This document shows, piece by piece, positions 5,381 to 5,490 of a stretch of DNA of 5,490 nt. This DNA is from an uncultured Collinsella sp. (GTDB taxonomy: Bacteria; Actinomycetota; Coriobacteriia; Coriobacteriales; Coriobacteriaceae), in the NCBI GenBank assembly GCA_900554465.1, contig USHF01000104.1, positions 1 through 5,490 of the forward strand. Direction: 5' to 3'. Position numbers and translations under genes: made by a program. The notes below the pieces were generated by a model, which saw nothing but the letters and a program-made list of their open reading frames with translations, made no database searches and had not been told where the DNA came from. The stretch's first letter is position 1. Every line of letters starts with the position of its first letter.

Positions 5381-5455
5381 CTAGTCGAGGGGTGTGGGTT
5401 CCCATTCGCCGGTGGGGTGGGGGATGTCGAAGGTTCGGTAGCCGCAGTCGTAGGC
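5381..5455 (-). CDS. C-terminal fragment of an unrecognised protein, convergent to the his operon
   Basis: On the - strand, the frame beginning at the first genomic base (5455) reads 24 codons to a TAG at 5383-5381. It starts AYDCGYRTFDIP and ends TGEWEPTPLD. Third codon positions are almost all C or G, matching the codon style of the his genes, and the other two - frames are low-complexity Pro/Thr/Arg. This supports a real gene whose body lies beyond the contig end. I do not recognise the family. The fragment is too short for a functional call, and chance remains possible. Confidence 0.5.
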   Translation of the reverse strand, partial: AYDCGYRTFDIPHPTGEWEPTPLD

Positions 5456-5490
5456 CTGTCTCTTATACACATCTCCGAGCCCACGAGACA
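5456..5490 (-). other. Illumina Nextera (Tn5) adapter contamination, right end
   Basis: Positions 5456-5489 are the reverse complement of the same 34-base adapter seen at 9-42, beginning with the mosaic end CTGTCTCTTATACACATCT. The last base, A at 5490, agrees with the start of the reverse-complemented index at the left end. Genomic sequence stops at 5455. Confidence 0.98.

Noticed and set aside
43..5455. CRISPR array, tRNA/rRNA genes, insertion sequence or novel defence-type system
   Set aside because: No direct-repeat arrays, RNA gene signatures or transposase motifs are seen. Apart from the short convergent fragment, every gene is a recognisable histidine biosynthesis enzyme.
5257..5484. 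75-residue - strand frame beginning MGSEMCIRDR
   Set aside because: Its start lies in the right-hand adapter. It passes through the hairpin and has low-complexity Pro/Thr content. A different - frame (5455-5381) has the coding signature.

Overview
The window is most of a canonical bacterial histidine biosynthesis operon. All its his genes are on the + strand, in the order hisD (3' part only)-hisC-hisB-hisH-hisA-hisF-hisI-hisE. Both ends carry Illumina Nextera adapter sequence, so the contig boundaries are technical. hisD is cut by the contig end, not by a biological event. The DNA is GC-rich with strongly G/C-biased third codon positions. Compact his clusters of this kind, with a HisA-type isomerase rather than an actinobacterial PriA, fit a Coriobacteriia-like organism, possibly Collinsella. 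That assignment rests on recall and overall look, not on a search.

Layout. 1-42: adapter plus what looks like an i7 index. 43-413: C-terminal part of histidinol dehydrogenase. 415-1530 hisC and 1531-2118 hisB abut. 2119-2196: a gap with a perfect 15-bp inverted repeat. 2197-2898 hisH overlaps 2895-3638 hisA by four bases (ATGA), and 3642-4424 hisF follows after 3 nt. 4425-4566: a gap filled mainly by a long imperfect palindrome centred on an 18-nt perfect palindrome. 4567-4896 hisI, then 4943-5260 hisE. 5261-5380: a gap holding a 26-position hairpin. 5381-5455: the apparent C-terminal end of an unrecognised convergent gene on the - strand. 5456-5490: adapter again.

How the genes work together. 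HisE hydrolyses phosphoribosyl-ATP to phosphoribosyl-AMP and HisI opens its ring to give ProFAR. HisA isomerises ProFAR to PRFAR. HisH supplies ammonia from glutamine to HisF, which converts PRFAR to imidazole glycerol phosphate (IGP) and AICAR. HisB dehydrates IGP, HisC transaminates the product to histidinol phosphate, and HisD oxidises histidinol to histidine. Not in the window are the first enzyme (HisG, with or without HisZ) and a histidinol-phosphate phosphatase; HisB here has only the dehydratase domain. hisI and hisE are separate genes, and hisH and hisF are not fused.

I see no new biological system. The items worth a second look are three unrelated intergenic palindromes, a long tail on HisD, an insertion in HisH, the convergent gene fragment and the adapter contamination.
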